Source of the DNA: Kaistella soli
GTDB lineage: Bacteria; Bacteroidota; Bacteroidia; Flavobacteriales; Weeksellaceae
DNA length: 64,000 bases
Direction of reading: 5' to 3'
Assembly (NCBI RefSeq): GCF_019038595.1
Contig: NZ_JAHOPF010000001.1
Span: forward strand, 186,001-250,000
Shown: piece after piece, positions 6,545 through 16,297 of the stretch
Numbering within the stretch: position 1 is the first letter of the stretch
Layout: every line of letters starts with the position of its first letter
The notes under the pieces: model-generated
Seen by the model: only the letters and a program-made list of their open reading frames with translations
What the model was told of the DNA's origin: nothing
Database searches by the model: none
Translations under genes and position numbers: made by a program

Positions 6545-8560
6545 CTATCCAAACGCTCTTTTCAGCAGACTTTCCACTTTCGGTTCGCTTCCTCTGAAAT
6601 TTTTGTAAAGCTCCATCGGATCTTTTGTGCCTCCTGAAGAAAGCAGGATTTTATATTTGGCGGCGATTTCCGGGTTGAAGATTCCATTTTCTTTAAAATA
6701 CTGAAAAGCGTCCGCATCTAAAACTTCTGCCCATTTGTAGGAATAATATCCTGCCGAATAACCGCCCTGGAAAATATGTGAAAAACTTGTGCTCATCGCG
6801 GTTTCGGGATTTGACGGGTAAAGATTTGAAGCTTTAGTTTCTTCCACTTCGAAGGTTTTGATGTCGCCTACTTTATCTGCGTTGGTGTGGTAAGCGATAT
6901 CCAGCATTCCGAAACCAAGCTGTCTTAAAGTCTGGTAACCTTCCATGAAATTTTTAGAATCTGATATTTTCTGAATTTTTTCGTCCGGCAAAATTTCTCC
7001 GGTTTGATAATGTTTAGCGAAAGTTTTCAGGAATTCTGGTTCGTAACAGAAATTCTCTAAAAACTGCGACGGAAGCTCAACAAAATCCCATTTTACGGAT
7101 GTTCCAGAAAGGTTCGGATAGGTAGTGTCAGCTAAAACGCCGTGCAGTGCATGCCCGAATTCATGGAAAAGCGTCGTCACTTCCTGAAAAGTCAGTAAGC
7201 TTGGCGTATCTGCGGTAGGTTTAGAAAAGTTGCAAACCACTGAAATGTGCGGTCTTGAATTTTCACCGTTTTTCTTGTACTGGTTTTTAAAACTCGTCAT
7301 CCACGCGCCGGCTCTTTTTCCTTTTCTTGGGAAATAATCAGCGTAAAGAAGCGCTTTGAAAGTTCCGTTTTCAAAAATTTCGTAGGTTTTTACTTCGCCG
7401 TGGTATTTTTGAATTTCATTGGTTTCGACAAAACTCATTCCGAAAAGTCTTTCAGCTAAACCGAAAACGGCTTCCTGAACTTTTTCAAGCTGAAAATAAG
7501 GTTTCAGTTCTTCATCATCAATATCGAATTTCTGTTTGCGTAGTTTTTCAGCATAAAAAGCATGATCATAACTTTCCATTTCCTCAATTCCGTCTGCTTT
7601 TGCAAGAGTTCGGAGTTCTTCAATTTCTTTTTCAGCGTAAGGTTTTGCTTTTTCAAGAAGTTCATTTAAAAACAAAGTAACCTGATCGGGCGATTTGGCC
7701 ATTCTTTCTTCCAGAACGTAATCAGCGTAATTTTTATAACCTAAAAGTTTCGCTTTTTCCTGCTTTAAACTGATGATTTCTTTAATTAAATTCTGGTTGT
7801 CGAATTCATTATTATTAAATGATTTTTTTCCGTTTGCCAAAGCGAGTTCTTTTCTGAGTGCTCTGTTTTCAGCATAAGTCATCAGCGGAAGATAGCTTGG
7901 ATACTGTAAAGTGACCACAAAACCTTCAAGATTTCTTTCTTTTGCTTCTTCGCGGTACTGCTGAAGGATAGGCTGGGGAATTCCGGCAAGATCTTTTTCT
8001 TCCGCAATGTGTTTAAAATAATTATTGGTTTCCGCCAACACGTTCTGCCCGAACTGAAGCGATTTTGTAGAGAGCTCAATGCTGATGTTTTTAAATTTTT
8101 CTTTGTCCGCATCGTTCAGCAAAGCGCCGCTTCTTACAAAACCTTTGTAAGTTTCGGTAAGGAGCATTTGCTGTTCTTCGTTGAGATTGTATTTGCCCTT
8201 TTGGTCATAGACTTTTTTTATTTTTTCAAAAAGCGCGGAGTTTTGAGAGATCTTTGCAGAGAATTCAGTTAAAAGCGGTGAAACTTCCTGAGCGATTTTC
8301 TGGATCTCGTCATTGGTTTCCGCTGAATTTAAATTGAAGAAAATATTAGAAACTACATCGAGTTTTTCGCCGGAAAAAGCAAGTGCTTCAATCACGTTTT
8401 CAAAAGATGGCTCAGCAGGATTTTTCACAATGTCATCGATCTCTTTTTCCGAAACTTTAATCAGTTCCTGAAAAGCCGGCAGAAAATGTTCTTCTTTAAT
8501 TTCAATGAAAGGTGCGGAATGATATGGAGTCTGAAAAGGTATCAATAATGGGTTTTGCAT
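6545..8560 (-). CDS. M3 family metallopeptidase (oligopeptidase A / Dcp-like)
   Basis: A 671-residue zinc peptidase of family M3, which digests short peptides. The catalytic zinc motif HEFGHALHG is at about residue 463, preceded by TFQEVTTLF. The downstream FVELPSQFLENFCYEPEFL supplies the third ligand region, and the C-terminal FSHIFQGGYSAGYYSYKWAEVLDADAF block is typical of the family. There is no signal peptide, so a cytoplasmic location is likely. Start MQNPLLIPFQTPYHSAPF is family-like. Divergent from the SRPBCC gene. Confidence 0.93.
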   Translation of the reverse strand: MQNPLLIPFQTPYHSAPFIEIKEEHFLPAFQELIKVSEKEIDDIVKNPAEPSFENVIEALAFSGEKLDVVSNIFFNLNSAETNDEIQKIAQEVSPLLTEFSAKISQNSALFEKIKKVYDQKGKYNLNEEQQMLLTETYKGFVRSGALLNDADKEKFKNISIELSTKSLQFGQNVLAETNNYFKHIAEEKDLAGIPQPILQQYREEAKERNLEGFVVTLQYPSYLPLMTYAENRALRKELALANGKKSFNNNEFDNQNLIKEIISLKQEKAKLLGYKNYADYVLEERMAKSPDQVTLFLNELLEKAKPYAEKEIEELRTLAKADGIEEMESYDHAFYAEKLRKQKFDIDDEELKPYFQLEKVQEAVFGLAERLFGMSFVETNEIQKYHGEVKTYEIFENGTFKALLYADYFPRKGKRAGAWMTSFKNQYKKNGENSRPHISVVCNFSKPTADTPSLLTFQEVTTLFHEFGHALHGVLADTTYPNLSGTSVKWDFVELPSQFLENFCYEPEFLKTFAKHYQTGEILPDEKIQKISDSKNFMEGYQTLRQLGFGMLDIAYHTNADKVGDIKTFEVEETKASNLYPSNPETAMSTSFSHIFQGGYSAGYYSYKWAEVLDADAFQYFKENGIFNPEIAAKYKILLSSGGTKDPMELYKNFRGSEPKVESLLKRAFG

Positions 8561-8625
8561 ATATAAAAATGTTTTATTGTTTCCGGTTTCGGAAATGAAA
8601 CGCCGAAACGGTTGATTATAAAAGA

Positions 8626-8656
8626 CAAATTTACTTAAAAATAAATTTTATATTTG
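8626..8656. promoter_or_regulatory. Back-to-back -7 elements for divergent M3 peptidase and SRPBCC genes
   Basis: TAAATTTG on the minus strand (8626-8633) points toward the M3 peptidase and TATATTTG on the plus strand (8649-8656) toward the SRPBCC gene. Clear -33 TTTG boxes are not visible. A small hairpin (8583-8592 with 8603-8611, CCGGTTTCGG/CCGAAACGG) lies in the M3 leader. Confidence 0.5.
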
Positions 8657-8683
8657 TTTTACTAAATAACTAAAAAATAACTT

Positions 8684-9202
8684 ATGAAAACTTTTTTTAA
8701 AATTATTCTTGCTATTCTTGCCGTGCTGATTATCGCGATGTTGGTCGTGGGCAAGGCTTATCATTATGAGAAATCGATTGTCATCAATGCTCCTGTAGAA
8801 AAGGTTTATGGAAATGCCAGCTCGATGAAAGCCTTCAACCAGTGGAATCCGTGGATGAAACTTGATCCGAATTTAAAGGTGGATTATTCAGGAACTTCAG
8901 GCGCGGTTGGTGATAAATACTGCTGGGTTGGAAATAAAGAGGTTGGTGAGGGCTGTCACGAAATTACAGCGTTGGTTCCCAATCAGAAAGTAGGAACGAA
9001 AATGCTTTTCAAAAAACCGTTTGAAAGTGACGCAACGTCAGATATTTTGTTTACACCCGAAGGAAATACTACAAAAGTAACCTGGAACATGGATTGCGAA
9101 CTGGATTATCCGATGAATCTGATGAAGTTTTTTATGGACGGACAGATGGATAAATCTTACGGAGGCGGATTGATCAAACTTAAAGAAATTTCTGAACAGT
9201 AA
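8684..9202 (+). CDS. SRPBCC (polyketide cyclase/START-like) family protein with an N-terminal membrane anchor
   Basis: A 172-residue protein. An N-terminal hydrophobic segment (about residues 5-25) suggests a membrane anchor or uncleaved signal. It is followed by a helix-grip domain beginning YHYEKSIVINAPVEKVYGNASSMK, with FNQWNPWMKLDPN and YSGTSGAVGDKYCWVGNKEV typical of the SRPBCC group. No catalytic residues can be assigned and the ligand is unknown. Monocistronic, with its own promoter and a strong terminator. Confidence 0.82.
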   Translation: MKTFFKIILAILAVLIIAMLVVGKAYHYEKSIVINAPVEKVYGNASSMKAFNQWNPWMKLDPNLKVDYSGTSGAVGDKYCWVGNKEVGEGCHEITALVPNQKVGTKMLFKKPFESDATSDILFTPEGNTTKVTWNMDCELDYPMNLMKFFMDGQMDKSYGGGLIKLKEISEQ

Positions 9203-9221
9203 ATCATAGACATAATATGAG

Positions 9222-9245
9222 CCGGGCTTTTGCCCGGTTTTTTTA
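9222..9245 (+). terminator. Rho-independent terminator of the SRPBCC gene
   Basis: CCGGGC-tttt-GCCCGG, a perfect 6-bp GC stem, is followed by a T8 run. Confidence 0.92.
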
Positions 9246-9416
9246 TTTTAAATAGATTCTTATTTAAATATTATGCTGCATGATTTTGAGATTTAGTTCA
9301 ATTTTTTTTTGATGTTTGAAATGACCTTGAAATAATTACCTTAAATTTGTCGTTGATACCAAAAAAGTAAACTTTTTAAGGGTTAAATTAGATACAGAAC
9401 ATCACAAAAAATTTTA

Positions 9417-10472
9417 ATGAAAAAATTCACTGCCATCGCGCTTATTTCAATAGCATTGGTTTCCTGCAAAAAAGAAACTAAAACCATCACCAAAGTTGAT
9501 CCCGAAACGGGAAAAACCGTTACCGTAGAAGTTCCTGTACAGGATTCGGCGAAAGCTGAAAATTCTGCAGTTTCAGCGGCAGCGATTAAAGATTCTTTAG
9601 GGGTTTATAAACAGTCTTTCAAACTCGAAAAAGGGAAAACTTACCCGCTGATTACTTACCAGAAAGACGTTCAGACGATGACAGCTCCGGACGGTAAAAC
9701 CCAGAGCGGAACCAGCGAAACTACCGACGAAATGTCTTTCACGGTAAACGGTTTCGACAAAGGAGTTTACGATATCACCATCAACCTTTTGGGGAAAAGA
9801 AATTCACAGTCAGCAAACGGAAAATCCATCGTTGTGGATACCAAACTGGCCGAGCCAAAGGAAGAGCAGCTGAAAATGATGTGGAAAGTAAACAAAGCCC
9901 TCGTAGGAAACAAACTGAATCTTAAAATGGATGAATCCGGAAAGGTGATTTCAATAACAGGTTTCGATGCAGTATATCCTAAAATTTCAGCTTCTCTGGG
10001 AACTGTGATTAAAGATGCGAAACAGAAAGCAGCGTTTGTAAACAGTTTCAAAGAAAGCTTTAACGAAAAAATTCTGAAAGATCAGTTTTCGAAAAATTTA
10101 ACTTTAATTCCCGCAAAAGGAGCTAAAATTGGAGACAAGTGGTCACAAAGTGAAAATGCCACACCGGACGGAAAAATAAAACTGACCACGAATTACACCC
10201 TGAAAAGTGTTGCAAACGGTGTCGCTACCATTGCGGTTGCAGGCGGAATTCCTCATAAATCTGACAAGAAAACTCAGGAAGGAATCACCAGAAGCATGAG
10301 TTCCGAACTGTCACAAAACGGAACCATCACCCTTGACCAGAATACCGGATGGATTAAAAACCAGCATATCACTGTGAAAACCACACAGACAGAAACCCTT
10401 TCCGACGGTAAACAGACACAGAGCATGAAAAGTGTTTCCAACTCGACTGTCGTTGTAAACCCTGCGAAATAA
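9417..10472 (+). CDS. DUF6263-like lipoprotein
   Basis: A 351-residue predicted lipoprotein. It has a short signal peptide and the lipobox LVSC followed by KK at the mature N-terminus, so it is exported and lipid-anchored. The mature part is beta-rich and contains the segment YKQSFKLEKGKTYPLITYQ, seen in Bacteroidota DUF6263 proteins. No enzyme motif is visible and the function is unknown. The family assignment is from memory. It is followed after 38 bp by the DUF4834 gene in the same direction. Confidence 0.7.
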   Translation: MKKFTAIALISIALVSCKKETKTITKVDPETGKTVTVEVPVQDSAKAENSAVSAAAIKDSLGVYKQSFKLEKGKTYPLITYQKDVQTMTAPDGKTQSGTSETTDEMSFTVNGFDKGVYDITINLLGKRNSQSANGKSIVVDTKLAEPKEEQLKMMWKVNKALVGNKLNLKMDESGKVISITGFDAVYPKISASLGTVIKDAKQKAAFVNSFKESFNEKILKDQFSKNLTLIPAKGAKIGDKWSQSENATPDGKIKLTTNYTLKSVANGVATIAVAGGIPHKSDKKTQEGITRSMSSELSQNGTITLDQNTGWIKNQHITVKTTQTETLSDGKQTQSMKSVSNSTVVVNPAK

Positions 10473-10510
10473 GCACATTACTAATGGCTAATTAATTATT
10501 TCCCATAAAA

Positions 10511-10735
10511 ATGAAATATCTTTTAGAATTAATTCTTGCAACCATCATCATCTTTTTTCTCTGGAATATTTTAAAGAGAATGTTTTTTACGGCTTTTTAT
10601 AAATTTCCGAGACCGGAAAATAAGGAAAACGCTTCTGCGCAAAAATCTAAAAAGAATCTGGATTCCAAAATCAACTGGGATGCGGAAACGGTGGATTACG
10701 AAGAAATTAAGGAAAACGACGAAACCAAAAAATAA
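10511..10735 (+). CDS. DUF4834 family small membrane protein
   Basis: A 74-residue protein with a single N-terminal transmembrane helix (about residues 3-20) and a hydrophilic, charged tail containing WDAETVDYEEI, characteristic of DUF4834. Unknown function. A terminator immediately follows, separating it from the YfhO gene. Confidence 0.8.
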   Translation: MKYLLELILATIIIFFLWNILKRMFFTAFYKFPRPENKENASAQKSKKNLDSKINWDAETVDYEEIKENDETKK

Positions 10736-10740
10736 CACAG

Positions 10741-10777
10741 AACCCTTTTGAATCTAAAAATTTTGAAAGGGTTTTTA
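10741..10777 (+). terminator. Terminator after the DUF4834 gene
   Basis: AACCCTTT (10741-10748) pairs with AAAGGGTT (10766-10773), followed by a T run. Its position inside any longer reading of the next gene argues for the ATG 10793 start of that gene. Confidence 0.8.
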
Positions 10778-10792
10778 CTGATAAAACTAAAC

Positions 10793-13354
10793 ATGGCAAA
10801 AAATAAAAAACTCATTTTCATTATCGGAAGTATTGTTGCTTTTGTAATTCTGGCTTTGATTTATGCAAATCCTGTTCTGACAGGAAAGCAGCTCTTTCAG
10901 CACGACATTGTGCAGTATAAAGGCGGCGCAAAAGAATTGCTGGATTACCGAGCCCAGAACGGCGAAGAAACCTACTGGAGCGATTCCATGTTCGGTGGAA
11001 TGCCGACTTATCAGATGGGTGCGCAGTTCAAAGGCGATATCATTAAAAACATCGATACGCTCCTGAATTTTTTACCTAAGCCGGCAAATTACATTTTCCT
11101 TCTTTTTTCAGGGTTTTTTCTCCTTGGAATGGTCGCGGTAAGAAACTGGAAATATGCACTTTTGGGCGCTACATTCTTCGGGCTTTCAACGTATTTTTAT
11201 ATTGCACTTGCAGCCGGGCATAACGGAAAAATCCATACGGTTGCTTATTTTGCGCCGCTTTTGGCAGGAATACTTTTAGTGTATATCCGTAAAAAATATA
11301 TCATAGGATTTATTGTAACTGCGCTTTTTATGGGACTGCAGATTGCGGCCAATCACCCGCAAATGACGTATTACCTCTTCATTGCGCTTGGATTTTTATT
11401 CCTTTCCGAGCTCATCCGCGCCATACAGGGCAAAACCGACTGGAAACATTTTGGTATTTCCTCCGGAATTCTTGCTTTGGCTTTTGTACTGGGAGTAGGG
11501 ATGAATTCACAAAGAATCATGGCCAATTCGGAATATGTGACCGAAACTGTCCGCGGTAAACAGATCCTGAATAATAATATTCATTCCTCAGACAAATCGG
11601 GGATGGATAAAGAAAGCATGCTGATGTGGAGCTACGGTAAAATGGAGACGTTAAACCTTTTCATTCCCCGTTTAATGGGCGGATCCAGCACTGAAGAAGG
11701 TTCTGACCGAATGATGAACCGCGTGCAGGAAATGGTGCAGGAAAATGTTTCCTCGCAGGAGGAAATGAACAGAATTTCCAGAGGTTTCGGTTCGCTGACC
11801 TATTGGGGAGAACAGCCGGGAACTTCCGGGCCTGCTTATCAGGGAGCGGTGGTTTGTTTTCTTGCGGTTTTAGGATTTTTCTTCGCGTGGAAAAAGTACA
11901 GATACTGGATTTTGGGCGCATCAGTGCTCACCATTCTTTTGGCGTGGGGAAGTAACTTCATGATTCTCTCGGACATTTTTATTGATTTTGTTCCTTTTTA
12001 TAATAAATTCAGAGCGCCAAGTTCTATTTTGGTTGTCGTTGAACTGTTGTTTCCTTTAATTGCAATGATAGGACTTTACCGGTTTTTCAATTCTGATGAA
12101 ACTACGGGAACCACTTCTGAAAACATCTTAACAGAAGATTATAAAAAGAAAATTCTAACTTATGTGAGCGCTGGAGTTCTTGGAATTATTTTTTTATTAT
12201 TGATTTTCGGAAAACCGATTTTAGGATTTCATACCAGTAATGAAAAAACATACCTTCCGCCGTTCCTTCTTGATTTTCTGGTGGATGAAAGATTTAAGAT
12301 GTTCCGTATTGATGCAATAAAGGCATTGATCTATGTTGGAATTACCGCTGCGGTACTGTTTTTAGCGCTTAAGAAAAAACTGAATCAGAATATTGTGATT
12401 GCAGTGATCGGTTTGGTAAGTCTTTTCGATTTATGGAGCGTGAATAAACGCTATCTGAACAATGAGAATTTTATCGATAAAACTTTTACTGAAAATCCTT
12501 TCCAGACGGAAAATTCAGAATTACTGATGCAGAAAGTAGGTGATAACAGCAATCTTCAGTCGCTTCTCGCCAATGCGAATGTAAACAGAACTTTAGAAAC
12601 GATTGCCGAAAAAGACAAAACACATTACAGGATTTACAATCAGGTTTTGGGAACTTTCAGCGAAACCAACACTTCGTATTTCAAGTCTTCGGTCGGAGGA
12701 TATCATGCGGTGAAACTTCGTCGTTACGATGATCTGATCAATGAATATTTCAGCAAAATGGATACGGTAAAAGTGCCGCGGATTCTGAATATGCTGAATA
12801 CGAAATACATGATTTTCGGAGATGCAGAAAAACCGCAGGCGGTGGTAAACCCTCAGAACAACGGAAACGCCTGGTTTGTTTCTGAAGTGAAATTTGTGAA
12901 TTCGCCCAATGAAGAAATTAAGCAAATCGGTGAAGTGGACACGAAGAAAATTGCCGTGGTTTCTAAAGCCGATCAAAAATATTTCGAGGGAAAACCGCTG
13001 CAGGCAGATTCTACCGCATTCCTGAACTTAACAAAATATCAGGCCAACGAACTGGTGTTTAAAACCCAGTCGAAAACTCCTCAGCTGGCTGTTTTCTCTG
13101 AAATTTACTATCCAAAAGGCTGGAAAATGATGATTGATGAAAAAGAAGTTCCTTATATCAAAGCAGATTATTTATTGCGTGCAGTACATGTTCCGGCAGG
13201 AAATCACACGGTAAAAATGATTTTTGAACCTGCAGTAATTCAAACCGGAAAGTTGATTTCGATGATTGCGTTTGGGATTTTCTTAATATTGAGCGGTGCA
13301 GGGATATTCTTTCTCTACCGCAAAAGAGACAAAAGAAATATCGAGAATATTTAG
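10793..13354 (+). CDS. YfhO-like polytopic membrane protein
   Basis: An 853-residue protein from ATG 10793 (MAKNKKLIFIIGSIVAF). A start 45 bp upstream would lie within the preceding terminator. It has about 12 hydrophobic segments in two blocks (about 10-480 and 500-565), a long extracytoplasmic C-terminal region, and a final helix near residue 825. The layout and the early QHDIVQYKGGAKELLDYR loop, with an acidic residue typical of GT-C glycosyltransferases, match the bacterial YfhO family, whose B. subtilis and Listeria members modify teichoic acids. The Bacteroidota substrate is unknown. A glycosyltransferase lies 0.5 kb downstream. Confidence 0.85.
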   Translation: MAKNKKLIFIIGSIVAFVILALIYANPVLTGKQLFQHDIVQYKGGAKELLDYRAQNGEETYWSDSMFGGMPTYQMGAQFKGDIIKNIDTLLNFLPKPANYIFLLFSGFFLLGMVAVRNWKYALLGATFFGLSTYFYIALAAGHNGKIHTVAYFAPLLAGILLVYIRKKYIIGFIVTALFMGLQIAANHPQMTYYLFIALGFLFLSELIRAIQGKTDWKHFGISSGILALAFVLGVGMNSQRIMANSEYVTETVRGKQILNNNIHSSDKSGMDKESMLMWSYGKMETLNLFIPRLMGGSSTEEGSDRMMNRVQEMVQENVSSQEEMNRISRGFGSLTYWGEQPGTSGPAYQGAVVCFLAVLGFFFAWKKYRYWILGASVLTILLAWGSNFMILSDIFIDFVPFYNKFRAPSSILVVVELLFPLIAMIGLYRFFNSDETTGTTSENILTEDYKKKILTYVSAGVLGIIFLLLIFGKPILGFHTSNEKTYLPPFLLDFLVDERFKMFRIDAIKALIYVGITAAVLFLALKKKLNQNIVIAVIGLVSLFDLWSVNKRYLNNENFIDKTFTENPFQTENSELLMQKVGDNSNLQSLLANANVNRTLETIAEKDKTHYRIYNQVLGTFSETNTSYFKSSVGGYHAVKLRRYDDLINEYFSKMDTVKVPRILNMLNTKYMIFGDAEKPQAVVNPQNNGNAWFVSEVKFVNSPNEEIKQIGEVDTKKIAVVSKADQKYFEGKPLQADSTAFLNLTKYQANELVFKTQSKTPQLAVFSEIYYPKGWKMMIDEKEVPYIKADYLLRAVHVPAGNHTVKMIFEPAVIQTGKLISMIAFGIFLILSGAGIFFLYRKRDKRNIENI

Positions 13355-13378
13355 TGATCCAAAGATTTAAAAAGTTTT

Positions 13379-13790
13379 ATGATAACCCAAAAATACATCA
13401 CTGATCTTACCTACAGAATAAATGGAGCTTGTATAGAAGTTCATAAAATTTTGGGGGGCAGGTTTGGCTGAAATAGTTTATCATAAGGCTTTGGAAAAAG
13501 AATTTGAGTTGAGAAATATTCAGTTTAAATCTGAATTTATAATTCCGGTTAGTTATAAAGAAGAAAATTTGAATTGTGATTTTAAATGTGATTTTTTAAT
13601 AGAAGAATTAATTGTCTTAGAGATAAAATCAGTGACTCAAATTTTGGATATTCATAAATCTCAGGTTCTTAATTATATGAATTTATTAAAAGTTCCTAAA
13701 GGTATTTTGGTCAACTTTAATGTTAAAAATCTGTATCATCTCGGACAGGAAACTTTTATAAATAAATATTTTGATGAGCTCCATTCATAA
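13379..13790 (+). pseudogene. GxxExxY family (PD-(D/E)XK-like) gene with a 1-nt frameshift
   Basis: From ATG 13379 the first frame reads MITQKYITDLTYRINGACIEVHKILG, the normal N-terminus of GxxExxY proteins, then shifts at a G6 run (13453-13458) and stops. The next frame continues with the family signature GLAEIVYHKALEKEFELRN and CDFLIEELIVLEIKS, to HS at 13790. Removing one G restores a 136-residue protein with the G-x2-E-x2-Y motif and the nuclease-like D...ExK core. The whole remainder is intact, so this is a recent mutation, a phase-variable tract or a sequencing error. Function of the family is unknown. Confidence 0.85.
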
Positions 13791-13862
13791 CATTGTATTT
13801 TGCAGTCTTTTGAATAACTGAGTCACAATAAAATCTTTTGTCACTTTTGCGGTAAAACCTCA

Positions 13863-15152
13863 ATGGAAAATAAAAAAATCTTAATTATCACCTATTACTG
13901 GCCGCCTGCAGGCGGACCGGGAGTTCAGAGGTGGTTGAAATTTGTAAAATATCTTCCGGATTTCGGGTGGAAGCCTACCGTTTTTATTCCCAAAAATCCG
14001 AGTTATCCGATTATTGATGAAACGCTTGCTCAGGAGGTTTCCAAAGATTTGGATGTAATTAAAACCAAGATTTGGGAGCCTTACCAAATCGCGGAATTTT
14101 TTGGGAAAGACAATAAAAAATTCAAAGCCGGCCAGTTTGATGTCGGTAAAAACCAAACCTGGAAATCCAGACTTTCGGTTTGGGTACGCGGCAACTTTTT
14201 TATTCCTGATGCGCGGGTATTTTGGGTGAAGCCTTCGGCAAAATTTCTGAAAGAATATTTAAAGGAGAATCATTTCGATGCGTTTGTAACGACTGGTCCG
14301 CCGCATTCGATGCATTTGATTGGTCTGGAGCTGAAGAAAGAATTTCCGGATCTGAAATGGATTGCTGATTTTCGCGATCCCTGGACCGAAATTTCCTATT
14401 ACAAGCATTTAAAACTGACCAAATCTTCAGATCAGAAGCACAGGGATCTGGAACAGAAAGTTTTTGAAACCGCTGATATTACGTTAGCCACAAGCTACAG
14501 CGATGCTGAAAATTTCCGGAAGAAAGGTGCGAACGCATTTTGTATTACCAACGGTTTTGATCAAGTGGATTCGGAAATTCAGATTAGCGGGAGCAAAAAA
14601 CAAAAATTCACCTTGAGTTATATTGGAGTTTTAGAGCAGCTGAGAAATCCCGCAGTTCTTTGGCAGGTTTTAAGTGAACTTATTCATGAGAATGCTGATT
14701 TTAAAAATGATTTCGAACTGAAGTTTGTCGGCAGAATTGACGATAAAATTCTTGCTGAGATAGAAAGTTCCGTACTTAAAAATTCGGTCAAAAATTTAGG
14801 ATATTTAGCACATTCTGAAGCGAATATTGAAATGCAGTCTTCCGATTTGCTTTTGATGACGAATTTTCCAAATGAAAGTTCCAAAGGAATAATTCCCGGG
14901 AAGATTTTCGAATATTTGGCTACCGGAAAACCGATTGTTTCTTTTGGTCCGAAAGACAGTGACGTAAAGAAAATTCTGGAGGAAACCAACGCCGGAAAAC
15001 ATTTTTCTTATGAAGATTCGGAATATTTGAAGTTATTTATTTTGGAGAAATATAAGAACTGGAAATTGGGTTTAATTACTTCAGACACTCAAAATATTGA
15101 AAAGTTTTCCCGAAGAAATCTGACGGAAAGGCTTAGTGAAATTATCTCCTAA
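13863..15152 (+). CDS. GT4-like glycosyltransferase
   Basis: A 429-residue GT-B fold glycosyltransferase, probably cytoplasmic or peripheral to the membrane. The N-terminal ILIITYYWPPAGGPGVQRWLKF with a Gly-rich acceptor loop, the FDAFVTTGPPHSMHLIGLELK segment, WIADFRDPWTE, and the C-terminal nucleotide-sugar site SSKGIIPGKIFEYLATGKPI support this. It most likely acts in surface polysaccharide or lipid-linked sugar assembly. The sugar is not determinable. It has its own terminator downstream. Confidence 0.88.
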   Translation: MENKKILIITYYWPPAGGPGVQRWLKFVKYLPDFGWKPTVFIPKNPSYPIIDETLAQEVSKDLDVIKTKIWEPYQIAEFFGKDNKKFKAGQFDVGKNQTWKSRLSVWVRGNFFIPDARVFWVKPSAKFLKEYLKENHFDAFVTTGPPHSMHLIGLELKKEFPDLKWIADFRDPWTEISYYKHLKLTKSSDQKHRDLEQKVFETADITLATSYSDAENFRKKGANAFCITNGFDQVDSEIQISGSKKQKFTLSYIGVLEQLRNPAVLWQVLSELIHENADFKNDFELKFVGRIDDKILAEIESSVLKNSVKNLGYLAHSEANIEMQSSDLLLMTNFPNESSKGIIPGKIFEYLATGKPIVSFGPKDSDVKKILEETNAGKHFSYEDSEYLKLFILEKYKNWKLGLITSDTQNIEKFSRRNLTERLSEIIS

Positions 15153-15198
15153 CTTAAAAAGATTTACAACCGAAGTTGTTTCGGCAATTGGGTTCAAT

Positions 15199-15232
15199 AA
15201 AAAATCCGCCTCAGTTTTGAGACGGATTTTTT
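15199..15232. terminator. Bidirectional terminator
   Basis: AAAAATCCGcCTCA pairs with TGAGaCGGATTTTT with one mismatch. Runs of A and T flank the stem, so it serves both the glycosyltransferase (+) and the convergent PLP enzyme (-). Confidence 0.88.
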
Positions 15233-15250
15233 AGTTGTGCTTAATTGATA

Positions 15251-16231
15251 TTATAACCAACCCATTTCCTGCATCCACTCATCATTGTAGATTTTTCCTA
15301 CATAACGCGAACCGTGATCGTGAAGCAAAACAACAATAACATCGTCTTTTGTGAACTGATCTTTCATCTGAACTAAAGCAGCGATCGCACTTCCCGCAGA
15401 ATATCCGCAGAAAATACCTTCTTCTTTTGCAAGTTTACGGGCGTAAATGGCGCCGTCTTTATCGGTTACTTTTTCGAAATGATCAATCACAGACATATCG
15501 TAGTTTTCGGGAATAATATCTTCTCCGATTCCTTCTGTAACGTAAGTATAAGCGTGATCGTAATGAATTTCGCCGGTTTCGTGAAATTCTTTTAAAATAG
15601 ACCCGTAGGTATCTACTCCGATCACTTTTATATCAGGGTTTTTCTCTTTAAAGAATTTTCCGCATCCTGTAACAGTTCCGCCTGTTCCTGCACCAGCAAC
15701 GAAATGCGTCAGTTTTCCTTCGGTCTGTTCCCAGATTTCCGGAGCAGTCTGCTCATAATGCGCCTGTCGGTTTGATAAATTATCATACTGATTGACATAC
15801 CAGCCGTTTTCGGTTTCAGCCGCCAATCTCTTGGAAACGGAATAATAGGACCGCGGATCGGTAGGTTTTACATCCGTAGGACAAACGATTACTTCAGCAC
15901 CCACAGCTCTTAGGATATCACATTTTTCTTTCGACTGTTTTGAGTTGGTTACGAAAATACATTTGTAACCTTTAACGATTGCTGCAAGAGCAAGTCCCAT
16001 TCCCGTATTTCCGGAAGTACCTTCGATAATCGTTCCGCCGGGCTTCAGTCTGCCGTCTTTTTCAGCATCTTCGATCATTTTTACGGCCATTCTGTCTTTC
16101 ACTGAATTTCCGGGATTGAAAGTCTCCACTTTTGCAAAAACCAAAGCCGGAAAATCTTCTCCTAAAACTTTGTTTAGCTTAACAAGCGGTGTATTTCCAA
16201 TAGTTTCGAGGATATTTTTAGCGTATTTCAT
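15251..16231 (-). CDS. Cystathionine beta-synthase / cysteine synthase-like PLP enzyme
   Basis: A 326-residue fold-type II PLP enzyme. The Schiff-base lysine is Lys45 in NPGNSVKDR, followed by the EGTSGNTGMGLALAA substrate loop and the GTGGTVTGCGKF phosphate loop. Segments such as MIEDAEKDGRLKPGGTIIEG and EGIGEDIIPENYDMSVIDH resemble eukaryotic-type cystathionine beta-synthase more than CysK, but the regulatory CBS domains and haem region are absent. It could make cystathionine or cysteine. No cystathionine gamma-lyase gene is adjacent to decide. Promoter at 16259-16266. Confidence 0.88.
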   Translation of the reverse strand: MKYAKNILETIGNTPLVKLNKVLGEDFPALVFAKVETFNPGNSVKDRMAVKMIEDAEKDGRLKPGGTIIEGTSGNTGMGLALAAIVKGYKCIFVTNSKQSKEKCDILRAVGAEVIVCPTDVKPTDPRSYYSVSKRLAAETENGWYVNQYDNLSNRQAHYEQTAPEIWEQTEGKLTHFVAGAGTGGTVTGCGKFFKEKNPDIKVIGVDTYGSILKEFHETGEIHYDHAYTYVTEGIGEDIIPENYDMSVIDHFEKVTDKDGAIYARKLAKEEGIFCGYSAGSAIAALVQMKDQFTKDDVIVVLLHDHGSRYVGKIYNDEWMQEMGWL

Positions 16232-16258
16232 TATAAAATTTTTAATTTTTAGGAGCTA

Positions 16259-16266
16259 CAAAAGTA
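16259..16266 (-). promoter_or_regulatory. -7 element of the PLP enzyme gene
   Basis: TACTTTTG on the minus strand fits TAnnTTTG, 28 bp upstream of the start codon. No good -33 box was seen. Confidence 0.5.
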
Positions 16267-16297
16267 GCGATTCTTTTACTTTCTCTGTTTCCTGCTT

